Shown one piece after another: positions 36,383-45,688 of a stretch of DNA of 64,000 nucleotides. Each line of letters begins with the position of its first letter. Position 1 is the stretch's first letter. The position numbers and the translations under genes were made by a program. Under the pieces are notes generated by a model. That model saw only the letters and a program-made list of their open reading frames with translations. It did no database searches and had not been told where the DNA came from. The stretch covers positions 124,001 to 188,000 of the forward strand of contig NZ_ML058605.1 in assembly GCF_003635165.1 (NCBI RefSeq), written 5' to 3'. The stretch is from Burkholderia sp. Nafp2/4-1b. Its GTDB lineage: Bacteria > Pseudomonadota > Gammaproteobacteria > Burkholderiales > Burkholderiaceae.

Positions 36383-37384
36383 TTACCGCAGCGCGTCGGG
36401 CCCGGCGCCGCGAAACTCCCTCCGATACGCCGACGGCGACGTGCCGAGCGCGCCCGCGAAATGCTGGCGCAGCGACACGCTCGAACCGTAGCCGGCCGCC
36501 TGCGCGATCGCATCGATCGATTGTCCGGTGGTTTCCAGCAGATGCTGCGCGCGCGTGAGCCGTTCGGCCTGCAGCCACGCGGTGACGGTCGTGCCGGTCG
36601 CCTGGCGGAAGTGACGCGTGAACGTGCGGCGGCTCATCAGCACGCGCTCGGCGAGCGAATCCACGCTGTGCGCGACGTCGAGATGCGCACGGACCCAGTC
36701 GAGCAGGCCCGCGAGCCGTGCGTCGCGCGGATGCGCGGCGACGGGCTGCGGCACGTATTGCGCCTGCCCGCCCTGGCGGTGCGGCGGGATCACGAGACGG
36801 CGCGCGATCTGGTTCGCGGCCTCCGAGCCGAAGCGCCGCCGCACGACGTGCAGGCAGCAGTCGAGCCCCGCGGCCGTGCCGGCCGACGTCATCAGGTTGC
36901 CGTCGTCGACGTACAGCACGTCGGGGTCGAGCTTCACGCGCGGGAAGCGCTGCGCGAAATCGTCGGCCCACGCCCAATGTGTCGTCGCCGGGCGTCCGTC
37001 GAGCAGCCCGGCCGCGGCGAGCACGTACGCGCCGAGACACAGGCCGACGACCTGCGCGCCGCGCGCGGCCGCCGTGCGCACCGCATCGACCATGACCGCC
37101 GGCGGCGCTTCGTCGGGATCGCGCCACGCCGGCACGATGACGATGTCGGCATCGTCGAGCGCGTCGAGCCCGTATGGCGCGGTGATCGTGAAGCCGCCGG
37201 TGGTCGCCAGCGGGCCGCGCTCGGCCGAGCAGACCCGGAAATCGAATACGGGCGCCGCGCCCGCATCGCGCTCCTTGCCGAACACGACGGACGGCACCGA
37301 CAGGTGGAACGGGCTGATGCCGTCGTACGCGATCACGGCGACGACGGTCGGGGCAGGCGCAACGGACGACGCAGCGGCGCGCAT
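36383..37384 (-). CDS. GlxA/FtrA-type AraC-family transcriptional regulator
   Basis: The 333-residue regulator joins a DJ-1/PfpI-like domain (about residues 13-190, with VVAVIAYDGISPFHLSVPSVVFG and QVVGLCLGAYVLAAAGLLDG) to a C-terminal AraC-type pair of helix-turn-helix motifs (SVDSLAERVLMSRRTFTRHFRQATG and SIDAIAQAAGYGSSVSLRQHFAGALG). The nucleophile-elbow cysteine (GLCLGAY) is retained, but the family is regulatory. It is divergent from a cysteine hydrolase gene across 154 bases, which suggests that this enzyme gene is a target. Confidence 0.9.
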   Translation of the reverse strand: MRAAASSVAPAPTVVAVIAYDGISPFHLSVPSVVFGKERDAGAAPVFDFRVCSAERGPLATTGGFTITAPYGLDALDDADIVIVPAWRDPDEAPPAVMVDAVRTAAARGAQVVGLCLGAYVLAAAGLLDGRPATTHWAWADDFAQRFPRVKLDPDVLYVDDGNLMTSAGTAAGLDCCLHVVRRRFGSEAANQIARRLVIPPHRQGGQAQYVPQPVAAHPRDARLAGLLDWVRAHLDVAHSVDSLAERVLMSRRTFTRHFRQATGTTVTAWLQAERLTRAQHLLETTGQSIDAIAQAAGYGSSVSLRQHFAGALGTSPSAYRREFRGAGPDALR

Positions 37385-37538
37385 GGCGGGCTCCGGGAGG
37401 ACGATGGCCCGATTCTATCGAAGAATGGCTATCGGGCCACTGTCCGCATATGCGAAGCGATCCGACAATGCATCACATCGCGCTGCTGGCTGCTTCGTTC
37501 CGGAGCGGGGCGACGCTGCCAAATCCGGAGATCCTGTC

Positions 37539-38213
37539 ATGTCGAACGCCGTGCCGTCTTCCTCTTCGTCTTCCTCGTCGTACGCCTCCCGCCGCGCGTT
37601 GATCGTGATCGATGTGCAGAACGAATACGTGACGGGCGACCTGCCGATCGAATATCCGCCCGTCGACGCATCGCTCGCGAACATCGGCCGCGCGATCGAC
37701 GCCGCGCAGGCGGCCGGCGTGCCCGTGATCGTCGTCCAGCACGTCGCGCCGGCCGGTGCGCCGATCTTCGCGCCGGGCACGGACGGCGTCGCGTTGCATC
37801 CGGTCGTCGCCGAGCGCCCGTATGCGCACCTGATCGTGAAGGCGCAGGCCAGCGCGTTCGCCGGCACCGATCTCGCCGCGTGGCTCGACGCGCACGGTAT
37901 CGACACGCTCGCGGTCGTGGGCTACATGACGCATAACTGCAATGCGTCGACGGTCTATCACGCGGCGCACGCGGGGCTCGCCGTCGAGTACCTGGCGGAC
38001 GCGACCGGCGCGGTGCCGTACGAGAACGAAGCGGGAGCGGTCAGCGCGGAAGAGATTCACCGCGCGTACACGGTGGTGTTCCAGTCGAATTTCGCGACCG
38101 TGATGTCGACCGATGCGTGGATCGCCGGGCTCGGCGGCGCGGCGATGCCGACGCGCGATTCGGTGGCCGCGTCGAACCGGCGGGCCCGCGCGCAACGCGC
38201 GAAGGCGGCGTGA
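37539..38213 (+). CDS. Isochorismatase-family cysteine hydrolase
   Basis: The 224-residue enzyme has the family triad: Asp in ALIVIDVQNEYVTGD, Lys in LIVKAQASAF and the nucleophile Cys in GYMTHNCNAST. Such enzymes hydrolyse amides or vinyl ethers (nicotinamide, ureidomalonate, isochorismate and others); the substrate is not evident. A run of about eight Ser codons near the N-terminus and an Arg/Ala-rich C-terminal tail lie outside the core. The ATG at 37539 is the only reasonable start. The divergent GlxA/AraC-type regulator next door probably controls it. Confidence 0.88.
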   Translation: MSNAVPSSSSSSSSYASRRALIVIDVQNEYVTGDLPIEYPPVDASLANIGRAIDAAQAAGVPVIVVQHVAPAGAPIFAPGTDGVALHPVVAERPYAHLIVKAQASAFAGTDLAAWLDAHGIDTLAVVGYMTHNCNASTVYHAAHAGLAVEYLADATGAVPYENEAGAVSAEEIHRAYTVVFQSNFATVMSTDAWIAGLGGAAMPTRDSVAASNRRARAQRAKAA

Positions 38214-38339
38214 GCGACGCACAGCAGAGCACGGAGATTCGGCGGGCAACGCGCGGCGCTTGAGTTGCCGCGCGCGGCCGAAGCGCTCGGCCTATCAGGA
38301 TGAAACGGCGCGCAACGCGCCGTCGGGGCGATTGATCCG

Positions 38340-38981
38340 TCAGTCGCCCGTCTTCAGCATCGCCGGGCTGTAACGCATCATGTCGAAGCAGCCGTCGACG
38401 AGCTGTTCCGCATGCTGCTCGGCGTCGATCTCGTCGGGCAGCATCAGCATGTCGCGCACAAAACCGCTGACGAGCGTGTGCAGCATCAGCGTCGCGCGCC
38501 ACGTGTCGAGCCGCTCGGGCAGCAGCTTGAGCCGCACGGCCCCCGCGAGATCGGCGTCGATCGCATGCAGCGCCTCGCTCATCCCGGCGCGATTGCGCTG
38601 CAGCAGCGGCTCCATGTCCGCGACGTACTCGCACTTCATGAACAGGATGCTGAACACGCGCCGCAATTGCGGGTCGCGCTGCACGCCGAGCAGGCACCAG
38701 ATCACGATCTTGCGGATCTTCTCGAGCGGATTGCCGCCCGGCGCGTCGAGCGGCATCCGCTTGAGTTCGTCGATCGGCAGGAACACGCGGTCGAACATCG
38801 CGTCGAACAGCTCGCTCTTGTTCGCGAAATGCCAGTAGATCGCGCCGCGCGTCACGCCGGCGTGCTGGGCAATATCGGCGAGCGACGTGTGCGACACGCC
38901 CTTCTCGAAGAACACGTGTTCGGCGGCGTCGAGAATGCGGTTACGCGTCTCGAGCGCCTCCTCCTTGGTGCGTCTGACCAT
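38340..38981 (-). CDS. bpeR: TetR-family repressor of the RND efflux operon (BpeR/AcrR-like)
   Basis: The 213-residue regulator has an N-terminal TetR helix-turn-helix: RNRILDAAEHVFFEKGVSHTSLADIAQHAGVTRGAIYWHFANKSELF-type sequence over residues 13-60. This closely resembles AcrR/TtgR, as does the ligand-binding part with IWCLLGVQRDPQLRRVFSILF. It is divergent from an AcrAB-TolC-type operon. A 24-bp AcrR-like palindrome lies in the gap. In B. pseudomallei the equivalent repressor BpeR controls bpeAB-oprB. The gene symbol rests on this synteny and motif resemblance. Confidence 0.85.
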   Translation of the reverse strand: MVRRTKEEALETRNRILDAAEHVFFEKGVSHTSLADIAQHAGVTRGAIYWHFANKSELFDAMFDRVFLPIDELKRMPLDAPGGNPLEKIRKIVIWCLLGVQRDPQLRRVFSILFMKCEYVADMEPLLQRNRAGMSEALHAIDADLAGAVRLKLLPERLDTWRATLMLHTLVSGFVRDMLMLPDEIDAEQHAEQLVDGCFDMMRYSPAMLKTGD

Positions 38982-39379
38982 GTGCAGGCCTGAATGGATC
39001 GATCGTAGGTGAATATAGGGTCCGCAACCCTCGTCGCTGCCGACTGGACCGGCTATGCTTGGCGGCTGGTAACAATTCGTAAGACTGAACAGGGGCTGGG
39101 GCCAAACGGGCTTTTTACATACATTCGTGAATGTATATACAATACCACCCTACGATCGAATGACCCAAGTGGCAATCAGTTAATATCCCACTCTGCTGAT
39201 TCCCGCCCTAGTACCTGTCCGCAGTTCGCGGCGTCTCGTCGGCATGGAGGTTTCGTGCCGACTTGCTGTATCCAGCAGTCCAGTAATTCAGGTGTTCGAT
39301 CTGCGCCGCGAGGCGCATCCGTGTGGCGCTCCGGTCGGGCGCCGCACTTATTCCAATGGTTATACACAGAGGTCGCTCC
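38982..39379. other. 398-bp divergent regulatory region between bpeR and bpeA
   Basis: This gap is clearly more AT-rich than its flanks. It holds the AcrR-like operator and overlapping promoter elements at 39114-39143. The remaining 236 bases up to the bpeA start form an unusually long potential leader with small inverted repeats, for example TGCTG and CAGCA around 39263-39276. No small open frame with a good RBS is convincing. Confidence 0.6.
39114..39143 (+). promoter_or_regulatory. bpeA promoter with overlapping AcrR-type operator
   Basis: The 24-bp palindrome at 39116-39139 has left half TACATACATTCG and right half TGAATGTATATA. The left half differs at one base from the E. coli AcrR operator, which has ATTTG where ATTCG occurs here; the right half also differs at one base. 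TTTACA at 39114 and TACAAT at 39138 form a -35/-10 pair with an 18-base spacer that the operator fills. On the minus strand TTGTAT and TGTAAA form a weaker, mirrored pair facing bpeR. A repressor bound here could shut both genes. Confidence 0.8.
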
Positions 39380-40669
39380 ATGCGCGTCGAACGGGTTCCA
39401 TACCGCTTACTCACTGTCGCGACGGCCGCCGTTTTCCTGGCCGCGTGCGGGAAAAAAGAATCGGCACCGCCGCCGCAAACGCCGGAAGTCGGCGTCGTCA
39501 CCGTCCAGCCGCAAAACGTATCGGTCTTCACCGAACTGCCGGGCCGCACCAGCGCGTTCCTCGTCGCGCAGGTCCGCGCACGGGTGGACGGCATCGTGCT
39601 GCGCCGTGAATTCACCGAAGGCAGCGACGTCAAGGCCGGCCAGCGCCTCTACAAGATCGATCCCGCCCCGTACATCGCGCAACTGAACAGCGCGAAGGCG
39701 ACGCTCGCGAAGGCGCAGGCAAACCTCGTCACGCAGAACGCGCTGGTCGCGCGCTACAAGGTGCTGGTCGCGGCGAACGCGGTCAGCAAGCAGGAATACG
39801 ACAACGCGGTGGCCACGCAAGGGCAGGCCGCGGCGGACGTCGCGGCCGGCAAGGCAGCGGTCGAGACCGCGCAGATCAATGTCGGCTATACGGACGTCGT
39901 GTCGCCGATCACCGGCCGCGTCGGCATTTCGCAAGTGACGCCGGGCGCATACGTGCAGGCGAGCCAGGCGACGCTGATGTCGACGGTGCAGCAGCTCGAT
40001 CCGGTCTACGTCGACCTCACGCAATCGAGCCTCGACGGGCTGAAGCTGCGCCAGGACGTGCAGAGCGGCCGCCTGAAGACGAGCGGCCCGGGCGCCGCGA
40101 AGGTGTCGCTGATCCTCGAAGACGGCAAGACCTATTCGGAAGCCGGCAAGCTGCAGTTCTCGGACGTGACGGTCGACCAGACCACCGGCTCGGTCACCAT
40201 TCGCGCCGTGTTCCCGAACCCGGGCCGCGTGCTGCTGCCGGGGATGTTCGTGCGCGCACGGATCGAGGAAGGCGTGAACGAGAACGCGTTCCTGGTGCCG
40301 CAGATCGGCGTCACGCACGACCAGAAGGGCCAGGCGATCGCGATGGTCGTGAACGCAAGCGACAAGGTCGAGCCGCGTCCGCTGAAGACGACCGGCATGC
40401 AGGGTCAGAACTGGGTCGTCGAAGGCGGCCTGCAAGCGGGCGACCGCGTGATCGTGCAGGGCGTCGACAAGGTGCGTCCGGGTGCGACGGTGAAGTCGGT
40501 CCCGGCCCAGTTGCCGGCAGCCGCTGCCGCATCGGGCGCGGCCGCCGCATCCGCCGCGCCGGCTGCTGCCGGTTCCGGCGCCGCAGCCGCATCGGGCACC
40601 GCCGCATCGGGTGCCGCCGCCTCGGGCGCCGCACCGGCGAGCGCCGCTGCTGCGTCGAGCGCGAAATAA
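39380..40669 (+). CDS. bpeA: RND efflux membrane-fusion lipoprotein (BpeA/AcrA-like)
   Basis: BpeA bridges the inner-membrane pump and outer-membrane channel. The 429-residue protein has a signal peptide with lipobox LAACGKK (Cys near residue 22), then the lipoyl, helical-hairpin and beta-barrel parts of AcrA-type adaptors, including VRARVDGIVLRREFTEGSDVKAGQ, the coiled hairpin AKATLAKAQANLVTQNA and LLPGMFVRARIEEG. The last 50-60 residues are almost only Ala, Ser, Gly and Pro and are encoded by short DNA repeats. The start at 39380 is favoured because it gives the signal peptide. bpeB follows after 15 bases. Confidence 0.93.
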   Translation: MRVERVPYRLLTVATAAVFLAACGKKESAPPPQTPEVGVVTVQPQNVSVFTELPGRTSAFLVAQVRARVDGIVLRREFTEGSDVKAGQRLYKIDPAPYIAQLNSAKATLAKAQANLVTQNALVARYKVLVAANAVSKQEYDNAVATQGQAAADVAAGKAAVETAQINVGYTDVVSPITGRVGISQVTPGAYVQASQATLMSTVQQLDPVYVDLTQSSLDGLKLRQDVQSGRLKTSGPGAAKVSLILEDGKTYSEAGKLQFSDVTVDQTTGSVTIRAVFPNPGRVLLPGMFVRARIEEGVNENAFLVPQIGVTHDQKGQAIAMVVNASDKVEPRPLKTTGMQGQNWVVEGGLQAGDRVIVQGVDKVRPGATVKSVPAQLPAAAAASGAAAASAAPAAAGSGAAAASGTAASGAAASGAAPASAAAASSAK

Positions 40670-40684
40670 CAGGGAGCCTGTTTC

Positions 40685-43600
40685 ATGGCAAAGTTTTTTA
40701 TCGATCGCCCGATCTTCGCGTGGGTGATCGCCATCATCCTGATGCTGGCCGGGGTTGCGGCGATCTTCACGCTACCGATCGCACAGTATCCGACGATCGC
40801 GCCGCCATCGATCCAGATCACCGCGAACTACCCGGGCGCTTCCGCGAAGACGGTGGAAGACACGGTGACGCAGGTGATCGAGCAGCAGATGAGCGGTCTC
40901 GACAACTTCCTGTACATGTCGTCGACGAGTGACGACTCGGGCAACGCCACGATCACGCTGACGTTCGCACCGGGCACCAACGCCGACATCGCACAGGTCC
41001 AGGTGCAGAACAAGCTGTCGCTCGCGACGCCGGTTCTGCCGCAGGTCGTGCAGCAGCTCGGTCTGTCGGTGACGAAGTCGAGCAGCAGCTTCCTGCTGGT
41101 GCTCGCCTTCAACTCCGAAGACGGCAGCATGAACAAGTACGACCTCGCGAACTTCGTGGCGTCGCACGTGAAGGACCCGATCAGCCGGTTGAACGGCGTC
41201 GGTACCGTCACGCTGTTCGGCTCGCAGTACGCGATGCGGGTCTGGCTCGACCCGACCCGCCTGACGAACTACGGCCTCACGCCGGTCGACGTGACGACCG
41301 CGATCACCGCGCAGAACGTGCAGATCGCGGGCGGCCAGATCGGCGGCACGCCGGCCAAGCCGGGCACGGTGCTGCAGGCGACGATCACCGAATCGACGCT
41401 GCTGCAGACGCCCGAGCAGTTCGGCAACATCCTGCTGAAGGTCAACAAGGACGGCTCGCAGGTTCGCCTGAAGGACGTCGCGCAGATCGGCCTCGGCGGC
41501 GAAAACTACAACTTCGACACGAAGTACAACGGTCAGCCGACCGCGGCACTCGGCATCCAGCTCGCGACCAACGCGAACGCGCTCGCGACCGCGAAGGCCG
41601 TGCGCGCGAAGATCGACGAGCTCGCACCGTTCTTCCCGCACGGCCTCGTCGTGAAGTATCCGTACGACACGACGCCGTTCGTGAAGCTGTCGATCGAGGA
41701 AGTGGTCAAGACGCTGCTCGAAGGTATCGTGCTGGTGTTCCTCGTGATGTATCTGTTCCTGCAGAACCTGCGGGCGACGATCATCCCGACGATCGCGGTG
41801 CCGGTGGTGCTGCTCGGCACGTTCGCGGTCATGTCGCTGGTGGGCTTCTCGATCAACACGCTGTCGATGTTCGGCCTCGTGCTCGCGATCGGCCTGCTGG
41901 TGGACGATGCGATCGTGGTGGTCGAGAACGTCGAGCGCGTGATGGCGGAAGAGGGGCTGTCACCGAAGGAGGCGACCCGCAAGGCGATGGGCCAGATCAC
42001 CGGTGCGCTGGTCGGCATCGCGCTCGTGCTGTCGGCCGTGTTCGTGCCGGTCGCGTTCTCCGGCGGTTCGGTCGGTGCGATCTATCGGCAGTTCTCGCTG
42101 ACGATCGTGACGGCGATGATCCTGTCGGTGCTGGTCGCGTTGATTCTGACGCCGGCACTGTGCGCGACGATCCTCAAGCCGATCCCGCAGGGCCATCACG
42201 AAGAAAAGAAGGGCTTCTTCGGCTGGTTCAACCGCACGTTCAACAACAGCCGCGACAAGTACCACGTCGGCGTGCACCACGTGATCAAGCGCTCGGGCCG
42301 CTGGCTCATCATCTATCTGGTCGTGATCGTCGCGGTCGGGCTGCTGTTCGTGCGCCTGCCGAAGTCGTTCCTGCCCGATGAAGACCAGGGCCTGATGTTC
42401 GTGATCGTGCAGACGCCGTCGGGTTCGACGCAGGAAACGACCGCCAAGACGCTCGCGAACATTTCCGACTACCTGCTGAAGGACGAGAAGGAAATCGTCG
42501 AGTCGGCGTTCACGGTCAACGGCTTCAGCTTCGCCGGCCGCGGCCAGAACTCGGGTCTCGTGTTCGTGCGCCTGAAGGACTACTCGCAGCGTCAGCACGC
42601 GAACCAGAAGGTCCAGGCGCTGATCGGCCGGATGTTCGGCCGCTACGGCAGCTATAAGGACGCGATCGTGATCCCGTTCAACCCGCCGTCGATTCCGGAA
42701 CTCGGCACGGCCGCCGGCTTCGACTTCGAGCTGACGGACAACGCCGGTCTCGGCCACGACGCGCTGATGGCCGCGCGTAACCAGCTGCTCGGGATGGCTT
42801 CGAAGGATCCGACGCTGCAGGGCGTGCGTCCGAACGGGCTGAACGATACGCCGCAGTACAAGGTCGACATCGATCGCGAAAAGGCGAACGCACTCGGCGT
42901 GACGGCGGATGCGATCGACCAGACCTTCTCGATCGCGTGGGCGTCGAAGTACGTGAACAACTTCCTCGACACCGACGGCCGGATCAAGAAGGTGTACGTG
43001 CAGGCGGACGCGCCGTTCCGGATGACGCCGGAGGACATGAACGTCTGGTACGTGCGCAACGGCTCGGGCGGGATGGTGCCGTTCGGCGCGTTCGCGACCG
43101 GTCACTGGACGTACGGTTCGCCGAAGCTCGAGCGCTACAACGGCGTGTCCGCGATGGAAATCCAGGGGCAGGCCGCGCCGGGCAAGTCGACCGGTCAGGC
43201 GATGACCGCGATGGAAGGGCTCGCGAAGAAGCTGCCGGTCGGTATCGGCTATTCGTGGACCGGCCTGTCGTTCCAGGAAATCCAGTCGGGCTCGCAGGCG
43301 CCGATCCTGTACGCGATCTCGATCCTGGTCGTGTTCCTGTGTCTCGCGGCACTGTATGAAAGCTGGTCGATCCCGTTCTCGGTCATCATGGTGGTGCCGC
43401 TCGGCGTGGTCGGCGCACTGCTCGCGGCGACGATGCGCGGCCTCGAAAACGACGTGTACTTCCAGGTCGGCCTGTTGACTACGGTGGGCTTGTCGGCGAA
43501 GAACGCGATCCTGATCGTCGAATTCGCGCGCGAGTTGCAGGTGACCGAGAAGATGGGGCCGGTCGAGGCCGCGCTGGAAGCGGCGCGCCAGCGGCTGCGC

Positions 43601-43885
43601 CCGATCCTGATGACGTCGCTCGCGTTCATTCTCGGCGTGATGCCGCTCGCGATCAGCAATGGCGCGGGGTCGGCGAGCCAGCACGCGATCGGCACGGGCG
43701 TGATCGGCGGGATGCTCACGGCGACGTTCCTCGCGATCTTCCTGATCCCGATGTTCTTCGTGAAGATCCGCGCGATCTTCAGCGGCGAGCGGGAAGATGC
43801 CGACGAGGCATTGCGTCTGGCTCAGGAGCACGCGAAGCACGAAGAGAAGCCGGGCAACGGCGACGAAGGCAACAAGGGACAGTGA
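40685..43885 (+). CDS. bpeB: RND efflux inner-membrane transporter (BpeB/AcrB-like)
   Basis: This proton-driven drug exporter has 1066 residues and 12 predicted membrane helices. The proton-relay aspartates Asp407 and Asp408 in [18 protein letters not shown] are at the same numbers as in AcrB. The N-terminus [23 protein letters not shown] and the large porter loops (for example [21 protein letters not shown]) match the HAE1 family. The C-terminal tail is acidic and lysine-rich. It is co-transcribed with bpeA (15-base gap) and oprB (overlapping start), forming a tripartite pump for antibiotics and possibly quorum-sensing signals, as known for BpeAB-OprB. Confidence 0.95.
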   Translation: MAKFFIDRPIFAWVIAIILMLAGVAAIFTLPIAQYPTIAPPSIQITANYPGASAKTVEDTVTQVIEQQMSGLDNFLYMSSTSDDSGNATITLTFAPGTNADIAQVQVQNKLSLATPVLPQVVQQLGLSVTKSSSSFLLVLAFNSEDGSMNKYDLANFVASHVKDPISRLNGVGTVTLFGSQYAMRVWLDPTRLTNYGLTPVDVTTAITAQNVQIAGGQIGGTPAKPGTVLQATITESTLLQTPEQFGNILLKVNKDGSQVRLKDVAQIGLGGENYNFDTKYNGQPTAALGIQLATNANALATAKAVRAKIDELAPFFPHGLVVKYPYDTTPFVKLSIEEVVKTLLEGIVLVFLVMYLFLQNLRATIIPTIAVPVVLLGTFAVMSLVGFSINTLSMFGLVLAIGLLVDDAIVVVENVERVMAEEGLSPKEATRKAMGQITGALVGIALVLSAVFVPVAFSGGSVGAIYRQFSLTIVTAMILSVLVALILTPALCATILKPIPQGHHEEKKGFFGWFNRTFNNSRDKYHVGVHHVIKRSGRWLIIYLVVIVAVGLLFVRLPKSFLPDEDQGLMFVIVQTPSGSTQETTAKTLANISDYLLKDEKEIVESAFTVNGFSFAGRGQNSGLVFVRLKDYSQRQHANQKVQALIGRMFGRYGSYKDAIVIPFNPPSIPELGTAAGFDFELTDNAGLGHDALMAARNQLLGMASKDPTLQGVRPNGLNDTPQYKVDIDREKANALGVTADAIDQTFSIAWASKYVNNFLDTDGRIKKVYVQADAPFRMTPEDMNVWYVRNGSGGMVPFGAFATGHWTYGSPKLERYNGVSAMEIQGQAAPGKSTGQAMTAMEGLAKKLPVGIGYSWTGLSFQEIQSGSQAPILYAISILVVFLCLAALYESWSIPFSVIMVVPLGVVGALLAATMRGLENDVYFQVGLLTTVGLSAKNAILIVEFARELQVTEKMGPVEAALEAARQRLRPILMTSLAFILGVMPLAISNGAGSASQHAIGTGVIGGMLTATFLAIFLIPMFFVKIRAIFSGEREDADEALRLAQEHAKHEEKPGNGDEGNKGQ

Positions 43886-45420
43886 TGATGCAAAAACACG
43901 CTTTGACTGCAATCGCGGTCGCGCTGGCCGCCGCGCTCCTTGCCACGGGCTGCACGATGGCGCCGCATTACAAGCGGCCCGATGCGCCCGTCGCGCAGGC
44001 GTACCCGGCCGGCGGCGTCTATGCGACGCAGCCGGGTGCTGCCGGTGCGCGCAGCGCGAACGGCCAGGCGGCGACCGCCATCGGCTGGCGCGAATTCTTC
44101 GTCGATCCGCGCCTGCAGCGGCTGATCGAGATCGCGCTGAAGAACAACCGCGACCTGCGGGTCGCGGTGCTGAACATCGAGGCGTCGCGCGCGCAGTACC
44201 AGATCACGCGCGCCGGCCTGTTCCCGACGCTCGACGGCACCGGTACGGGCAACATCCAGCGCGTGCCGCGCGGTGTGTCGCAGACGGGGCAGCCGTACAT
44301 CTCGCGCACCTACAACGTCGGCGCGTCCGCGTCGTGGGAGCTCGACCTGTTCGGCCGCGTGCAGAGCCTGAAGGACCAGGCGCTCGCGCAGTACCTGGCG
44401 ACCTCGTACGCACGGCAGGCCACCGAGATCTCGCTCGTATCGCAAGTCGCGGATCAGTACCTGACGCTGCTGTCGACCGACGACCTGCTGCAGGTCACGG
44501 AGAACACGCTGAAGTCCGCGCAGGCATCGTACGACCTGACGAAGCTGCAGTTCGACAACGGCACGGGCTCCGAGCTCGAGTTGCGTCAGGCGCAGACGGT
44601 CGTCGAGCAGGCGCTGTCGAACCAGCAGGCGCAGGCACGGGCACGCGCACAGGCGCTGAACGCGCTGGTGCTGCTGATCGGCGAGCCGCTGCCGGACGAT
44701 CTGCCGGCGGGCATGCCGCTCGACGCGCAGAACCTGCTGACGGATGTGCCGGCCGGTCTGCCGTCCGACCTGCTGACGCGTCGTCCGGACGTGATGCAGG
44801 CCGAGCAGACGCTCCTGGCCGCGAACGCGAACATCGGCGCGGCGCGCGCGGCGTTCTTCCCGAAGATCTCGCTGACGGGCGCGTTCGGCACCGCGAGCCC
44901 GACGCTCGGCGGCCTCTTCAAGGCCGGCACGGCGGCGTGGTCGTTCGCGCCGCAGATCACGATGCCGATCTTCGAAGGCGGGCAGAACATCGCGAACCTG
45001 AACCTCGCGCACGTGCAGAAGCGCATCGAGATCGCCAACTACGAGAAGGCGATCCAGTCGGCGTTCCGCGAAGTGTCCGACGGGCTGGCGGCACGCGGCA
45101 CGTACGACCAGCAGATCGCCGCGCTCGAGCGCAACGAGCACGCGCAGCAGCGCCGCTTCGACCTGTCGGACCTGCGCTACAAGAACGGCGTCGACAGCTA
45201 CCTGTCGGTGCTGACCGCGCAGACCGATCTGTACTCGGCGCAGCAGACGCTGATCAGCGCGCGTCTGGCACGCTGGACGAACCTGGTCGATCTGTATCGC
45301 GCACTGGGTGGCGGCTGGATCCAGCACGCGGGCGAGACGCCGCGCGCGCCGGACCAGACGGTCGACTCCGACAAGGCGGCCGCACCGGCGCCTGCGTCGG
45401 CAGCGGCGACCAACGGGTAA
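43885..45420 (+). CDS. oprB: RND efflux outer-membrane channel lipoprotein (OprB/OprM-like)
   Basis: This outer-membrane factor has 511 residues with a signal peptide and lipobox LLATGCTM. Two OEP repeats follow, including VLNIEASRAQYQITRAGLFPTL, SWELDLFGRVQSLKDQA, LPSDLLTRRPDVMQAEQTL and KISLTGAFGTASPTLGGLF. The ATG at 43885 overlaps the bpeB stop (TGATG); a second ATG follows immediately and a GTG lies one codon before. The C-terminal tail is rich in Ala and Pro. The name follows the B. pseudomallei pump OprB and should not be confused with the glucose porin of the same symbol. A GAAA-tetraloop terminator follows. Confidence 0.93.
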   Translation: MMQKHALTAIAVALAAALLATGCTMAPHYKRPDAPVAQAYPAGGVYATQPGAAGARSANGQAATAIGWREFFVDPRLQRLIEIALKNNRDLRVAVLNIEASRAQYQITRAGLFPTLDGTGTGNIQRVPRGVSQTGQPYISRTYNVGASASWELDLFGRVQSLKDQALAQYLATSYARQATEISLVSQVADQYLTLLSTDDLLQVTENTLKSAQASYDLTKLQFDNGTGSELELRQAQTVVEQALSNQQAQARARAQALNALVLLIGEPLPDDLPAGMPLDAQNLLTDVPAGLPSDLLTRRPDVMQAEQTLLAANANIGAARAAFFPKISLTGAFGTASPTLGGLFKAGTAAWSFAPQITMPIFEGGQNIANLNLAHVQKRIEIANYEKAIQSAFREVSDGLAARGTYDQQIAALERNEHAQQRRFDLSDLRYKNGVDSYLSVLTAQTDLYSAQQTLISARLARWTNLVDLYRALGGGWIQHAGETPRAPDQTVDSDKAAAPAPASAAATNG

Positions 45421-45486
45421 GCACGACGGCGGGCAGGGGCGGGCGACCGCCCCGGTTCGCTGAAGTCGCGGTCTCCGGAATGCGAC

Positions 45487-45521
45487 AACGCCACGGACGA
45501 AAGTCCGTGGCGTTTCTTTTT
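45487..45521 (+). terminator. Rho-independent terminator of the RND operon
   Basis: A perfect 12-bp stem (AACGCCACGGAC paired with GTCCGTGGCGTT) closed by a GAAA tetraloop is followed by TCTTTTTG. It lies about 65 bases after the oprB stop codon. Confidence 0.92.
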
Positions 45522-45619
45522 GTGCGGCCGGTGGGGGCGAGCGGTTTGCAGCGACGGCGAATCGTCATCGCACGCATCGCCGGCCTCATCTCTACCGTCG
45601 CGTGTTCGCCGCCGCAAAG

Positions 45620-45650
45620 CAAAACGCCACGGCAGGCCGTGGCGTTTTTC
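45620..45650. terminator. Terminator between the RND operon and the purine permease gene
   Basis: A perfect 12-bp stem (AAAACGCCACGG paired with CCGTGGCGTTTT) with a four-base loop is flanked by A and T runs on both sides. It suits the minus-strand permease gene ending at 45689. Its stem shares the CGCCACGG core with the terminator at 45487. Confidence 0.88.
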
Positions 45651-45688
45651 CTTCACCGCAGCGTTCAGCCGCGTCCGATGCAGGCCGA

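Noticed and set aside
41960-43912. A 650-codon minus-strand frame opposite the RND transporter gene
   Set aside because: Arg/His/Asp-rich mirror frame of a clearly conserved plus-strand gene; no motif.
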